A stretch of DNA of 64,000 nucleotides. Source: an uncultured Bacilli bacterium (lineage in GTDB: Bacteria > Bacillota_I > Bacilli_A > RF39 > UBA660). A model generated the notes under the pieces. The model had not been told where the DNA came from. It was given only the letters and a program-made list of their open reading frames with translations, and ran no database searches. Of the stretch, positions 40,725 through 49,473 are shown piece by piece. The DNA lies in assembly GCA_934122275.1 (NCBI GenBank), contig CAKOWI010000005.1, forward strand, positions 1-64,000, written 5' to 3'. The number at the start of each line of letters is the position of its first letter. Position 1 is the stretch's first letter. Position numbers and translations under genes: made by a program.

Positions 40725-41732
40725 ATGGCTATAAAAGTAGCGATAAATGGTTTTGGAAGAATTGGAAGATTAGTATTTAGAATTATGCAGGAAGATCCAT
40801 TTTTTGATGTTGTTGCAATAAATGATTTAACTGATGCGGCTCAGCTTGCATATTTATTAAAATATGATACATCACACAGAAGATATAGAGTAGAAGATAT
40901 ATCTAGTGATGAAAATAATATAATAATTGATGGTAAGAAAATAAAGGTATATAGTGAAAAAGAACCTGAAAATTTACCGTGGAAAGATTTAAATATAGAC
41001 GTTGTGTTTGAATGTACTGGATTTTTTACTAGTAAAGAAAAAGCAGAAGCTCATATAAAAGCTGGTGCTAAGAAGGTAATTATTTCTGCACCTGCTAAGG
41101 GAGATTTAAAAACTATAGTATATAATGTAAATGATGATACGTTAGACGGAAGTGAGACAGTAATTAGTGCAGCTAGTTGTACAACTAATTGTTTAGCACC
41201 AGTAATGAAATTATTATGTGATAATATTGGAGTTAAAAAAGGATTTATGACTACTGTTCATGCTTATACTAATGATCAGGCAACGCTAGATGTTGCACAC
41301 AAGAAAGGATACTTATCAAGAAGAGGAAGAGCGGCAGCGGCAAACGTTGTTCCAGCAACAACGGGTGCAGCTAGTGCTATAGGTTTAGTTATTCCAGAGT
41401 TAAAGGGAAAGCTAGATGGAATTGCAATGCGTGTTCCAGTAACAACAGGATCTGTTATTGATCTTACGTTAGAACTAAATAGAAACGTTACAGAAGATGA
41501 AATAAATAACTTGTTTATGAATAATCAAAATGAAACAATTAAGTATACCACAGATCCAGTTGTATCAAGTGATATTATAGGAATTACAGAAGGAGCATTA
41601 GTAGATGGACTTTTAACTAATGTTTTAGAAAGTGAAGGTAAGCAACTTGTTAAGATAGTGGCATGGTATGATAATGAGATGAGTTATTCAGCTCAGATGG
41701 TTAGAACTGCAAAAAAATTAGCTAATGTGTAG
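40725..41732 (+). CDS. gapA: glyceraldehyde-3-phosphate dehydrogenase
   Basis: 335 residues. NAD-binding AIKVAINGFGRIGRLVFR, catalytic Cys in ASCTTNCLAPV, His in TTVHAYTNDQ and the C-terminal WYDNEMSYS. Catalyses the oxidative phosphorylation step of glycolysis. AGGAG lies directly against the upstream ATG 40716, so ATG 40725 is used. First glycolytic gene of a loose gap-pgk-tpi cluster. Confidence 0.97.
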   Translation: MAIKVAINGFGRIGRLVFRIMQEDPFFDVVAINDLTDAAQLAYLLKYDTSHRRYRVEDISSDENNIIIDGKKIKVYSEKEPENLPWKDLNIDVVFECTGFFTSKEKAEAHIKAGAKKVIISAPAKGDLKTIVYNVNDDTLDGSETVISAASCTTNCLAPVMKLLCDNIGVKKGFMTTVHAYTNDQATLDVAHKKGYLSRRGRAAAANVVPATTGAASAIGLVIPELKGKLDGIAMRVPVTTGSVIDLTLELNRNVTEDEINNLFMNNQNETIKYTTDPVVSSDIIGITEGALVDGLLTNVLESEGKQLVKIVAWYDNEMSYSAQMVRTAKKLANV

Positions 41733-41739
41733 TAGTATA

Positions 41740-41748
41740 TGATATAAT
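41740..41748 (+). promoter_or_regulatory. extended -10 promoter
   Basis: TGATATAAT upstream of the Ig-like surface protein, only 8 bp after the gapA stop codon. Confidence 0.5.
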
Positions 41749-41772
41749 GTTTCAGTTAAAGGTGGTGATAGT

Positions 41773-43056
41773 ATGTATGAAGAGGATTTTACCGAAAATG
41801 AACCTAGTAAAAAGAAGTTCGTAATTACTAGAGGAATGCTTATTCTGGCTGTTTTAATTCTTATAGTTATAGTAGTTGTTATAGCTTTATTAGTTGGGGG
41901 AAAGAAAAAGGAGCAAACGCTTTCAGTATCTGATTACAAAAAACTAGAAGAAAGAATGGTAGAGGAAGCACCTATTTATGTAGAACAAAAAAGCATATTA
42001 CTTACCGAAGAAGAATTAAAAATAGATTTAAAAGATTTATTAATAGAAAATGGTGGAGGAATCAACAAGGATAAGGTAAAAGCTGCAAAGGAATGCACTG
42101 GATACCTAATTGCGTATAAAAAAGAAACTGAAGTTTATAAATCGTATATAAAGTGTGGTAATAAGTATACTACAAGTGGATATGTAGCTAATGATAAAAC
42201 TACTAGTACTACTACTAAGTCTGCTGATAAAGAAAAACCTAACATAGTACTTAAGGGTAATAGTACAATAGAAATATATGAAGGCGATACATATACTGAT
42301 GAGGGTGCAACAGCAACAGATAATGTAGATGGTGATATAACGTCACAAATAAAAGTAGATGGTACATATGACACTAAAAAAGAAGGTGAGTATGTACTTA
42401 CATATACTGTAAGTGATAAATCAGGTAATAAGGCTTCTGTTAAAAGAACTATTGTAGTAAAGAAAAAAATTGTTACAACAACAACTACCACTAAGCCCGT
42501 AACTACACCACCAAAAACTACGACTACTAGAGCAACATCAAGAGTTACAACAACAAAGAGAAAGACTGCACCAGTAATTACTTTATATGGTGATAAAATG
42601 ATTAGTTTATCTATTGGTAGTGCATATCATGAACCAGGATATAGTGCAAAAGATTGTGATGGCAGGGATCTAACATCAAGTGTTACTATCTCTGGAAAAG
42701 TTAACGTTTTTGCAGCAGGAACATATCAACTAACTTATACGGTAACTGATTCATATGGTAATACTGCTATAACAACTAGAACTGTAAAAGTAAAATCTAA
42801 TGAAGTTGCAGTATCTGGTATTACGTTAACACCCAATTCACTTACTATACAAATTTATAACTCAAAACGTTTATCAGTAAATATAAGTCCGTCTAATGCT
42901 ACTAATAAGAGCGTTACTTGGAGTAGTAGTGATAGCTCTGTTGCAACTGTATCTCAAGATGGAACGGTATATGCAAAGGGTATTGGTTCTGCTACTATAA
43001 CTGTTAAAACTTCAAATGGACTTACAGCTAAATCAAGAGTAACTGTTAAAAGATAG
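41773..43056 (+). CDS. membrane-anchored surface protein with two DUF5011-type and one Big_2 Ig-like domain
   Basis: 427 residues: cytoplasmic head, one anchor helix (LILAVLILIVIVVVIALLVG), a 100-residue unknown domain with a Cys pair (KECTGYL, IKCGNKY), an Ig-like HYR/DUF5011 domain (YEGDTYTDEGATATDNVDGD), a Thr-rich linker (TTTTTTKPVTTPPKTTTTR), a second such domain (GSAYHEPGYSAKDCDG) and a C-terminal Big_2 domain (VTWSSSDSSVATVSQDG). Likely an adhesin or spacer. It sits between gapA and pgk without a functional link. Confidence 0.85.
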   Translation: MYEEDFTENEPSKKKFVITRGMLILAVLILIVIVVVIALLVGGKKKEQTLSVSDYKKLEERMVEEAPIYVEQKSILLTEEELKIDLKDLLIENGGGINKDKVKAAKECTGYLIAYKKETEVYKSYIKCGNKYTTSGYVANDKTTSTTTKSADKEKPNIVLKGNSTIEIYEGDTYTDEGATATDNVDGDITSQIKVDGTYDTKKEGEYVLTYTVSDKSGNKASVKRTIVVKKKIVTTTTTTKPVTTPPKTTTTRATSRVTTTKRKTAPVITLYGDKMISLSIGSAYHEPGYSAKDCDGRDLTSSVTISGKVNVFAAGTYQLTYTVTDSYGNTAITTRTVKVKSNEVAVSGITLTPNSLTIQIYNSKRLSVNISPSNATNKSVTWSSSDSSVATVSQDGTVYAKGIGSATITVKTSNGLTAKSRVTVKR

Positions 43057-43072
43057 GTATGCCTATCTTTTT
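43048..43072 (+). terminator. terminator overlapping the stop codon
   Basis: AAAAGATAGG/CCTATCTTTT stem with TATG loop. The TAG stop of the surface-protein gene is part of the stem. Confidence 0.75.
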
Positions 43073-43104
43073 AAATTATAAAATTTTACTTAAAATATGT
43101 ATAA

Positions 43105-43128
43105 CTCCGTGTTATAATGATAACGGAG
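43105..43128. promoter_or_regulatory. pgk promoter flanked by an inverted repeat
   Basis: TGTTATAAT (TG at 43110) lies between CTCCGT (43105-43110) and ACGGAG (43123-43128). The right arm is also part of the pgk ribosome site ACGGAGG. Confidence 0.5.
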
Positions 43129-43136
43129 GATAAAGT

Positions 43137-44321
43137 ATGAAAAAAACAATAGAAGACTTTAATCTATACGGTAAAAAAGTAATAATAAGATGTGATCTTA
43201 ATGTTCCAATAAAAGATGATGAAATATTAGATGATAATAGAATAATAGAAAGTTTAAAAACTATAAAGTATGCTGTTGCAAATAATGCTAAGGTAATAAT
43301 ATTATCTCACCTTGGAAGAATAAAAGAAAAAAAAGATATGGCAAAAAATGATTTATTCCCTGTTTCTGTAAGATTATCAGAAATATTAGAACAAGAAGTT
43401 AAATTTGTGCCAGAAACTCGTGGAAGTGTGGTAAAAGATGCTATAGATAACATGAAAAATGGTGACGTTATTTTATTACAAAATACAAGATATGAAGACT
43501 ATCCTGATAAAAAAGAAAGTTCAAATGATTTAGAACTTGGCAAGTATTGGGCTAGTTTAGGCGATATATTTATTAATGATGCATTTGGTACTTGTCATAG
43601 AGCACATGCCTCAAACGTTGGTATTGCAAATAACCTGCCGTCTGGAATAGGATTTTTAGTTGAAAAAGAATTAAAGATGCTAGGAAATGTTTTAGCGGAA
43701 CCTAAAAGACCTTATACGGTTATATTAGGTGGAGCTAAAATGAATGATAAAATAAAAGTTCTTGATAAACTTATAGAAAAAGCTGATTATGTTTTATTAG
43801 GCGGTGGAATAGCTAATACTTTTTTAACTGCACAAGGATTTAACTTAAAGAAATCTATTTATGATGCAGATAGTATTTCTCATACCAAAGAATTATTAAG
43901 TAAATATGAAAATAAAATTGTGTTACCTGTCGACGGGTATGCATCAAAAGAATATGCTGATGGACTTTTAGTATCATATTTTAACTTAAATAGTGTAGAT
44001 AATGATAATATGATTTTAGATATTGGACCTAAAACTATAGACGTATTTAAAGAATATATAAATAAGTCTGAAACAATTTTTTGGAATGGACCGGTAGGTG
44101 TTTCAGAATTTAAGAACTTTGAGTATGGCACAAAAAGTTTATGTGAATTATTAAGCAATAGTAGTGCAACTGTTGTAGTAGGTGGTGGTGATTCAGCTGC
44201 TTCTGCAATAAGATTTGGTTATAAAAATAAGTTTGCTCATATATCAACTGGTGGAGGAGCTTCGCTAGAATTCATAGAAGGAAGGAAATTGCCTGGTATT
44301 GAGGTTATAGAAGATAAGTAG
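43137..44321 (+). CDS. pgk: phosphoglycerate kinase
   Basis: 394 residues, usual length. IRCDLNVPIKD, LSHLGRIKEKKD, FGTCHRAHASN, VILGGAKMNDKI, FWNGPVGVSEF and the C-terminal ATVVVGGGDSAAS followed by STGGGASLEFIEG are all present. Produces ATP from 1,3-bisphosphoglycerate. The next gene begins 1 bp after its stop, so the flippase-like and glycosyltransferase genes and tpiA probably share its transcript. Confidence 0.97.
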   Translation: MKKTIEDFNLYGKKVIIRCDLNVPIKDDEILDDNRIIESLKTIKYAVANNAKVIILSHLGRIKEKKDMAKNDLFPVSVRLSEILEQEVKFVPETRGSVVKDAIDNMKNGDVILLQNTRYEDYPDKKESSNDLELGKYWASLGDIFINDAFGTCHRAHASNVGIANNLPSGIGFLVEKELKMLGNVLAEPKRPYTVILGGAKMNDKIKVLDKLIEKADYVLLGGGIANTFLTAQGFNLKKSIYDADSISHTKELLSKYENKIVLPVDGYASKEYADGLLVSYFNLNSVDNDNMILDIGPKTIDVFKEYINKSETIFWNGPVGVSEFKNFEYGTKSLCELLSNSSATVVVGGGDSAASAIRFGYKNKFAHISTGGGASLEFIEGRKLPGIEVIEDK

Positions 44322-44322
44322 T

Positions 44323-45336
44323 ATGAAAAAGAAGAAAGTAAGTATATTAGTATTACTATTTGCAATATTATTAGTATTATATTTTACGTTAAAAAACGAT
44401 TATAAAAATATAATTATGAGCATAGTAAGTGTAAATAAATTATATTTTACATTTGGTATCATATTATTTTTATTCGCATTATTTTTAAAATCAATCAGCT
44501 TGAAAATATTTTTATCAGAGTATAAAAAAGATTATAAACTATCTAATTCATTTAAGTTAACTTTAATTGGACAACTATTAAATGGTATAACTCCTTTTTC
44601 TAGTGGTGGACAACCATTTCAAATATACATGTTAAAGAAGGAAAACATACGTATAAGTGATTCTACTAATGCCATGTTAAAGGACTTTTTTGCATATCAA
44701 GTAGCACTTATATTAATGGGATTAGTTGCGTTTGTATTAAATTGGTGCTTTAACATAGTAAGTCAAAATGGTACAATTACTTTTCTTATATATTTAGGTT
44801 TTATTATAAACGTAATAGTTTTACTTGTTTTAATACTAGTAATGAGTGCTAAAGAGCCTATAAAAAAAGTTATGACAAAATTTATAAACTTCTTATTTAA
44901 ACATAAATTTATGAATAGGTTTAAAACTTCAAAAGATAAAATGCTAGAGAGCCTAGACCATTTTTATGAAACAGGAAAAGAAATAAAGAAGAATAGATTA
45001 AATTTGTTAAAGGGAATATTGTGTAATGTAATAGCATTTATATTAATGTATTCCATACCTTGTATAGTATTTATATCATTAGGAAACCATTCCGTTTCAG
45101 TACAAAACTCAATAATTTTAACTTCATTTGTTATGTTAATTGGTAACTTTATACCAATACCAGGTGCAACTGGTGGCCTTGAATATAGTTTCATGCAATT
45201 TTTTGGAGTATATGTTAAAAATCCAGTATTATCTAGTGCTATGTTGTTATGGAGATTTATTACTTATATTTTTGGAATGTTAATTGGTTTTGTCTTTCTA
45301 ATAACTAGGCAGTATTCTAAATTTAAAAAGGATTAG
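44323..45336 (+). CDS. LPG-synthase transmembrane-like (YbhN/UPF0104) flippase-type protein
   Basis: 337 residues with about eight membrane helices of the LPG_synthase_TM family: LIGQLLNGITPFSSGGQPFQ, AMLKDFFAYQVALILMGL, and the C-terminal IPIPGATGGLEYSFMQFFG. Members move or sense lipids; MprF uses a fused version. It lacks the lysyltransferase domain. Its position 10 bp before a glycolipid glycosyltransferase suggests glycolipid handling. Confidence 0.85.
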   Translation: MKKKKVSILVLLFAILLVLYFTLKNDYKNIIMSIVSVNKLYFTFGIILFLFALFLKSISLKIFLSEYKKDYKLSNSFKLTLIGQLLNGITPFSSGGQPFQIYMLKKENIRISDSTNAMLKDFFAYQVALILMGLVAFVLNWCFNIVSQNGTITFLIYLGFIINVIVLLVLILVMSAKEPIKKVMTKFINFLFKHKFMNRFKTSKDKMLESLDHFYETGKEIKKNRLNLLKGILCNVIAFILMYSIPCIVFISLGNHSVSVQNSIILTSFVMLIGNFIPIPGATGGLEYSFMQFFGVYVKNPVLSSAMLLWRFITYIFGMLIGFVFLITRQYSKFKKD

Positions 45337-45346
45337 AGGTGTAAAT

Positions 45347-46582
45347 TTGACAATAGGATTATTTACTGATACGTATCCACCATATATTAATGGGGTATCA
45401 ACAAGTGTATTAATGCTTAAAAATGGATTAGAAGAATTAGGACATAAGGTATATGTTGTAACTGTTAATAGTGAGTCATTTTCATACAAGGAAAGTGATA
45501 ACGTACTTATGATACCAGGAATTCCAACAGGAATATTAGACTTTAGACTAACTAGTTTGTATCCTCTAAAAGCATTAAAAATAATTAAAAGCTGGAACTT
45601 GGATATAATACATACTCATACTGAGTTTGGTATTGGAAGTTTTGCAAGACTTATATCAAAACAATATAATATTCCATTAGTTCATACTTATCATACTATG
45701 TATGAAGAATATATATACTATATCACTAAGGGATATTTTGATGGTGCTTCTAAAAAGTTAGTTGAATATTTAACTTTGTTCTTATGCGACAAAACAGTTG
45801 AAGAACTTATAGTGCCTACTAAAAAAACACAAGATTTATTTAAGGAAAAATATAAAGTAAAAAGAGATGTTCATATAATACCTACTGGAATTGATGTAAC
45901 TAGGTTTTACAAAGAAAATGTGAATATGAAGGATGTACTGGAATTAAAAAAGGAACTTAATATTAAGAACTCTGATTTTACCATATTATATGTAGGAAGA
46001 ATTGCTAAAGAAAAATCAATAGATTTTCTTATAAATAATTTATCTGATTTAACGAAGAAAATTTCTAAAGTGAAAATGATCATAGTTGGTGATGGGCCTG
46101 ATATGAAGTATTTAACTGAATTAGCTAATAAAAAGAAGTTAAATAAATATATTACATTTACTGGTAAAGTTCCTTGGAATGAAGTTCCTAAGTATTATCA
46201 GTTAGCAGATGTATTTGTTACATCATCTAAAACAGAGACGCAAGGACTTACAGTATTGGAAGCTATGGCGGCATCAAAACCAGTAGTAGCAGTAGATGAT
46301 GAAAGCTTTAGAATTGTTATTAGAAACGAACAGGATGGTATTTTATTTAAAACGGAAGAAGAATATAAAGATGCTATTATTAAGTTATATAAAGATGATA
46401 AATATAGAAGATTAATAGAAAAACAAGCTAGAATAACAGCTAATGGATATAGTTCAAAAGTATATGCAAAAAGAGTATTAGAGGTTTATAAATTAGTTTT
46501 GGATAGAGATACTAATTTATTAAAAAAAACGGTGCACAAAATAAAAAAGGTGCTAAAAAAAGAGGATGTTACACATGAATAA
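45347..46582 (+). CDS. GT4-family glycosyltransferase (likely diacylglycerol glucosyltransferase)
   Basis: 411 residues. GT-B fold: TDTYPPYINGVSTSVLMLKNGLEELGH in the acceptor half, IHTHTEFGIGSFAR, HTYHTMYEEY; donor half with IPTGIDVTRFY, LYVGRIAKEKSIDFLI and the EX7E region SSKTETQGLTVLEAMAASKP. Closest in pattern to 1,2-diacylglycerol 3-glucosyltransferases of Firmicutes and Acholeplasma, which make membrane glycolipids. TTG start at 45347 after AGAGGTG. Overlaps tpiA by 8 bp. Confidence 0.85.
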   Translation: MTIGLFTDTYPPYINGVSTSVLMLKNGLEELGHKVYVVTVNSESFSYKESDNVLMIPGIPTGILDFRLTSLYPLKALKIIKSWNLDIIHTHTEFGIGSFARLISKQYNIPLVHTYHTMYEEYIYYITKGYFDGASKKLVEYLTLFLCDKTVEELIVPTKKTQDLFKEKYKVKRDVHIIPTGIDVTRFYKENVNMKDVLELKKELNIKNSDFTILYVGRIAKEKSIDFLINNLSDLTKKISKVKMIIVGDGPDMKYLTELANKKKLNKYITFTGKVPWNEVPKYYQLADVFVTSSKTETQGLTVLEAMAASKPVVAVDDESFRIVIRNEQDGILFKTEEEYKDAIIKLYKDDKYRRLIEKQARITANGYSSKVYAKRVLEVYKLVLDRDTNLLKKTVHKIKKVLKKEDVTHE

Positions 46583-47273
46583 AATAATTGTATGTAATCA
46601 TAAAATGTTTTTAAGTAGGAAAGATTGCCTAGAATTAAAAAAGAATTTGGATAATTTAGACATAAATGAAATAGATTTAATAATATGTCCTAATTATTTA
46701 AACTTTGATATTTTTAGTGGATATCAGTTAGGAGCACAAGATGCTTTTTATGCACAAGATGGAGCTTATACTTCTAAGATTTCTGCTTCTAATTTAAGTG
46801 AGATAGGCATTAAGTACTCTATAGTGGGTCATTCATATATGAGAAAGTTTGATACGGATAACGTTGTAAATTTAAAAGTTAAAGCAATTCTAGATAATAA
46901 CATGATTCCTATTTTATGCATTGGAGAAGAAGATGAAAATAGAAAATCTTGGGAATCTACAATAAGTAAGCAATTAAAAGACGGACTAAAAGGTATTGAT
47001 AAAAATAGTAAAGTAATAATTGCTTATGAACCTATTTGGACAATTGGTACTGGTAAAATAATAGACTCTAGTAGGTTAGAAGAAAGTGTTAATTATATAA
47101 AAAAATTATTATCTGAGCTTAAAATAAATAACTATAAAATTTTATATGGTGGTTCTGTTACATCTATTAATATTTCAGAAATTAGTAGTAATTTAGTTGA
47201 CGGGTACTTACTTGGGAAGTCTTCGGCTTCAGTAAATGAACTATTAAATATAATAAAGTGTATAAAAGCGTAA
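46575..47273 (+). CDS. tpiA: triosephosphate isomerase, divergent
   Basis: 232 residues, shorter than the usual 250. Catalytic Lys (CNHKMFL), His (VGHSYMRK) and Glu (AYEPIWTIGTGK) are kept, with YGGSVTSIN and the loop GTGK. NWKM is NHKM and the near-universal GHSERR is GHSYMRK, so the conserved Glu is Tyr. It is presumably the only TIM linking gapA and pgk here. GAGG and the spacing choose ATG 46575 over 46566; overlaps the glycosyltransferase by 8 bp. Confidence 0.9.
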   Translation: MNKIIVCNHKMFLSRKDCLELKKNLDNLDINEIDLIICPNYLNFDIFSGYQLGAQDAFYAQDGAYTSKISASNLSEIGIKYSIVGHSYMRKFDTDNVVNLKVKAILDNNMIPILCIGEEDENRKSWESTISKQLKDGLKGIDKNSKVIIAYEPIWTIGTGKIIDSSRLEESVNYIKKLLSELKINNYKILYGGSVTSINISEISSNLVDGYLLGKSSASVNELLNIIKCIKA

Positions 47274-47352
47274 ACTAATTATAAATTGACATTTTTCTCC
47301 TTTAAATAATAGTATAATTGTGTTATTCTAAAGATGGTAAAGGAGAATAATT

Positions 47353-47676
47353 ATGGAAAAGGAAAAAAGAAAAGAATTAGTTGAAGCACTTAATGATATA
47401 AAATTTTCTTTGTATAGTTCTAAGTTAAAATCTCCGAAAATTAAAAGGTCAGAATTTAAAAAGATAGTAGATTCTGCTAAATTTAGATTTAATAAGGTGA
47501 TAGATGCAATCGATGATTGCTTTAGGGAGTATTTTCCTCCAAAAATATCTTTTTATGCAAAAGAAGATGTACAAAAAGAAGAAAATAATGGAAATAATAT
47601 TTCAGGACCTACTTTGGTAAAAAGGGATAATAATCACTTTAAATCTAGGTCAGATGAAAACTCACAAGCTGCATAA
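47353..47676 (+). CDS. hypothetical protein (107 aa)
   Basis: Unrecognised. The first 65 residues are helical and basic (RKELVEALNDIKFSLYSSK; FRFNKVIDAIDDCFREYF); the last 40 are polar and probably disordered (ENNGNNISGP). No membrane segment. AAGGAG precedes ATG. Lies between tpiA and spo0A and ends in its own terminator. Confidence 0.6.
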   Translation: MEKEKRKELVEALNDIKFSLYSSKLKSPKIKRSEFKKIVDSAKFRFNKVIDAIDDCFREYFPPKISFYAKEDVQKEENNGNNISGPTLVKRDNNHFKSRSDENSQAA

Positions 47677-47693
47677 TTTATTTAGTTAGTATC

Positions 47694-47724
47694 AAAAAAG
47701 AATGTGGTTTCTCATTCTTTTTTT
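47694..47724 (+). terminator. rho-independent terminator
   Basis: AAAGAATG/CATTCTTT stem, 8-base loop, seven-T tail. Confidence 0.8.
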
Positions 47725-47725
47725 C

Positions 47726-47732
47726 TTCGACA
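47726..47732 (-). promoter_or_regulatory. perfect 0A box upstream of spo0A
   Basis: TTCGACA on the plus strand is TGTCGAA on the minus, the Spo0A core box. It lies about 50 bp before the likely start of transcription set by TATAAT at 47764-47769, and 64 bp before the ATG. Fits autoregulation. Confidence 0.6.
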
Positions 47733-47795
47733 TTGTTCGCTAAAAAACTTATTTATATTGGAATATAATACAATTAGAAAAAAGGAGAATATATT

Positions 47796-48584
47796 ATGAA
47801 AAATGAAAAAGAAATAAGATTATTAGTAGTAGATGACAATGAGAGTTTAGTAGATATGATTAAAGATTATTTTGAGGACCATAAGAAAATATCAGTAGTT
47901 AAAACTGCCAACAATGGAGAAGATGCGGTAAAAGTTATAGAAGAGTTTAAAGATTCATTTGATGTTTTACTTTTAGATTTAATAATGCCTAAGAAAGATG
48001 GATTATATGTATTAGAACAATTAAGTAATAAAAATATTGATAAACCAGTAATAGTTGGTACGTCTTTTAATGCTGATGAGACTATTGCAAGAGTATCAAA
48101 ATATAATCCTAAGCATTTTGTATTAAAACCTTTTGATATGGTAGATTTGGAAAATAAAATACTTGATGCTGCAAATTTTAAGTTGGATAATTCCAGTAAA
48201 GTTAATTTGTATCACAATAACTTAGAAATATCTGTAACTAAATTACTACATGGTCTTGGTGTTCCATCTCATATAAAAGGTTATCAATATATAAGAGAAG
48301 GTGTAATACTTATGTATGAAAAACCTGATATAGTTGGTGCTATAACTAAAGAGTTATATCCTGAAATAGCAAATAGATTTGATACAACTGTATCTAGAGT
48401 AGAAAGAGCTATAAGGCATGCAATAGAAGTTAGTTGGAATAGAGGAGACATTGATTTGATGGAAGAAGTTTTTGGTCATAGTGTTGATTATGATAGAGCT
48501 AAACCAACTAATAGTGAGTTTATAGTTACTGTATCTGATAAACTTAGATTAGAATTTAGTAATGCTAAAAAACAAACTGCTTAA
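47796..48584 (+). CDS. spo0A: sporulation master regulator Spo0A
   Basis: 262 residues. Receiver domain with acidic pair VVDDNES, phospho-acceptor Asp in LLLDLIMPKKDG, Ser in GTSFNAD and Lys in VLKPFD. C-terminal Spo0A DNA-binding domain with the hallmark GVPSHIKGYQYIREG, ITKELYPEIANRF and SRVERAIRHAIEVSWNRG. Phosphorylated Spo0A binds TGTCGAA boxes and starts sporulation. This proves the genome descends from and probably retains a sporulating lifestyle. AAAGGAG upstream; terminator downstream; spoIVB is not adjacent, unlike Bacillus. Confidence 0.97.
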   Translation: MKNEKEIRLLVVDDNESLVDMIKDYFEDHKKISVVKTANNGEDAVKVIEEFKDSFDVLLLDLIMPKKDGLYVLEQLSNKNIDKPVIVGTSFNADETIARVSKYNPKHFVLKPFDMVDLENKILDAANFKLDNSSKVNLYHNNLEISVTKLLHGLGVPSHIKGYQYIREGVILMYEKPDIVGAITKELYPEIANRFDTTVSRVERAIRHAIEVSWNRGDIDLMEEVFGHSVDYDRAKPTNSEFIVTVSDKLRLEFSNAKKQTA

Positions 48585-48615
48585 ACATATGGTGCAAATA
48601 TCATCATATGTTTTT
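48583..48615 (+). terminator. rho-independent terminator after spo0A
   Basis: AAACATATG/CATATGTTT stem with 13-base loop and short T run; it begins within the stop codon. Confidence 0.7.
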
Positions 48616-48644
48616 CATAATTTAATAATTTTTTAATAATTAGA

Positions 48645-48653
48645 TGGTATAAT
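48645..48653 (+). promoter_or_regulatory. extended -10 promoter
   Basis: TGGTATAAT, 21 bp before the BI-1 start codon. Confidence 0.5.
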
Positions 48654-48673
48654 ATAAGTATTGGAGGTATTTT

Positions 48674-49345
48674 ATGATTATAAATAGTGAAAATGGAATG
48701 TATAAATTTTTTACAAAAGTATACGCATGGATGTTTATCGGATTACTTGTTTCTGGGGGTGCGGCATATTTTACAGCTAATAATATGTCAATGTTTAGGT
48801 TCGTTAGTGGAAACTTCGGCTTTATATTAATACTTGAACTTATTGTTGTAATTTTATTTAGTGCACTTAGAAGAAAAGTATCACCTATGGTAGCAAAAAT
48901 AATGTTTTTAGTTTATTCAATAATAAGTGGTCTTACACTTTCTACCGTATTTATAGTATATAAACTAGGAAGTGTTGGAATGGTATTTTTATCAGCAGCA
49001 CTTATGTTTGCACTATTCGCAATATATGGTCACATAACTAAAAGAGATTTATCATCATTTGGAAAAATGCTTATGTTTGCACTTCTTGCAATAATTATAA
49101 TGTCTATAATAAATATGTTTGTTAATAATCTAGGGATAGGTTTATTTTTGTCCATCGTTTCTATATTGACGTTTTTAGGTCTTACAGCATATGATATAAA
49201 TAATTTAAAAGTAATATATAGTTATTATTCATCAGATGAGGAAGAACTTTCTAAAGCAGCTATATATGGTGCGCTTGACTTATATTTAGACTTTATTAAT
49301 ATATTCCTAAAACTATTGAACTTATTTGGGAAGAGAAATGATTAA
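48674..49345 (+). CDS. Bax inhibitor-1/YccA family membrane protein
   Basis: 223 residues with seven membrane helices of the BI-1 family (YAWMFIGLLVSGGAAYFTA, FALFAIYGHITKRDLSS, LTFLGLTAYDINNLK with the conserved Asp, and ALDLYLDFINIFLKLL). Bacterial members leak calcium in a pH-dependent manner or regulate FtsH; the role here is unknown. GGAGGTATTTT before ATG. Confidence 0.93.
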   Translation: MIINSENGMYKFFTKVYAWMFIGLLVSGGAAYFTANNMSMFRFVSGNFGFILILELIVVILFSALRRKVSPMVAKIMFLVYSIISGLTLSTVFIVYKLGSVGMVFLSAALMFALFAIYGHITKRDLSSFGKMLMFALLAIIIMSIINMFVNNLGIGLFLSIVSILTFLGLTAYDINNLKVIYSYYSSDEEELSKAAIYGALDLYLDFINIFLKLLNLFGKRND

Positions 49346-49390
49346 TAAATAATTACTAGTTATTTTTAAAAAAGTAATATAGTTTTAAAT

Positions 49391-49420
49391 AATCAAAGAT
49401 TTATTCTTTGGTTATTTTTT
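49391..49420 (+). terminator. rho-independent terminator
   Basis: AATCAAAGA/TCTTTGGTT stem with TTTAT loop followed by a T-rich tail. Confidence 0.65.
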
Positions 49421-49427
49421 TAAAATA

Positions 49428-49436
49428 TGATATAAT
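49428..49436 (+). promoter_or_regulatory. extended -10 promoter of the sortase locus
   Basis: TGATATAAT, 38 bp before ATG 49474. Confidence 0.5.
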
Positions 49437-49473
49437 TTGATAAGAAGAATAATAAGGAAGGGATGATATAATT

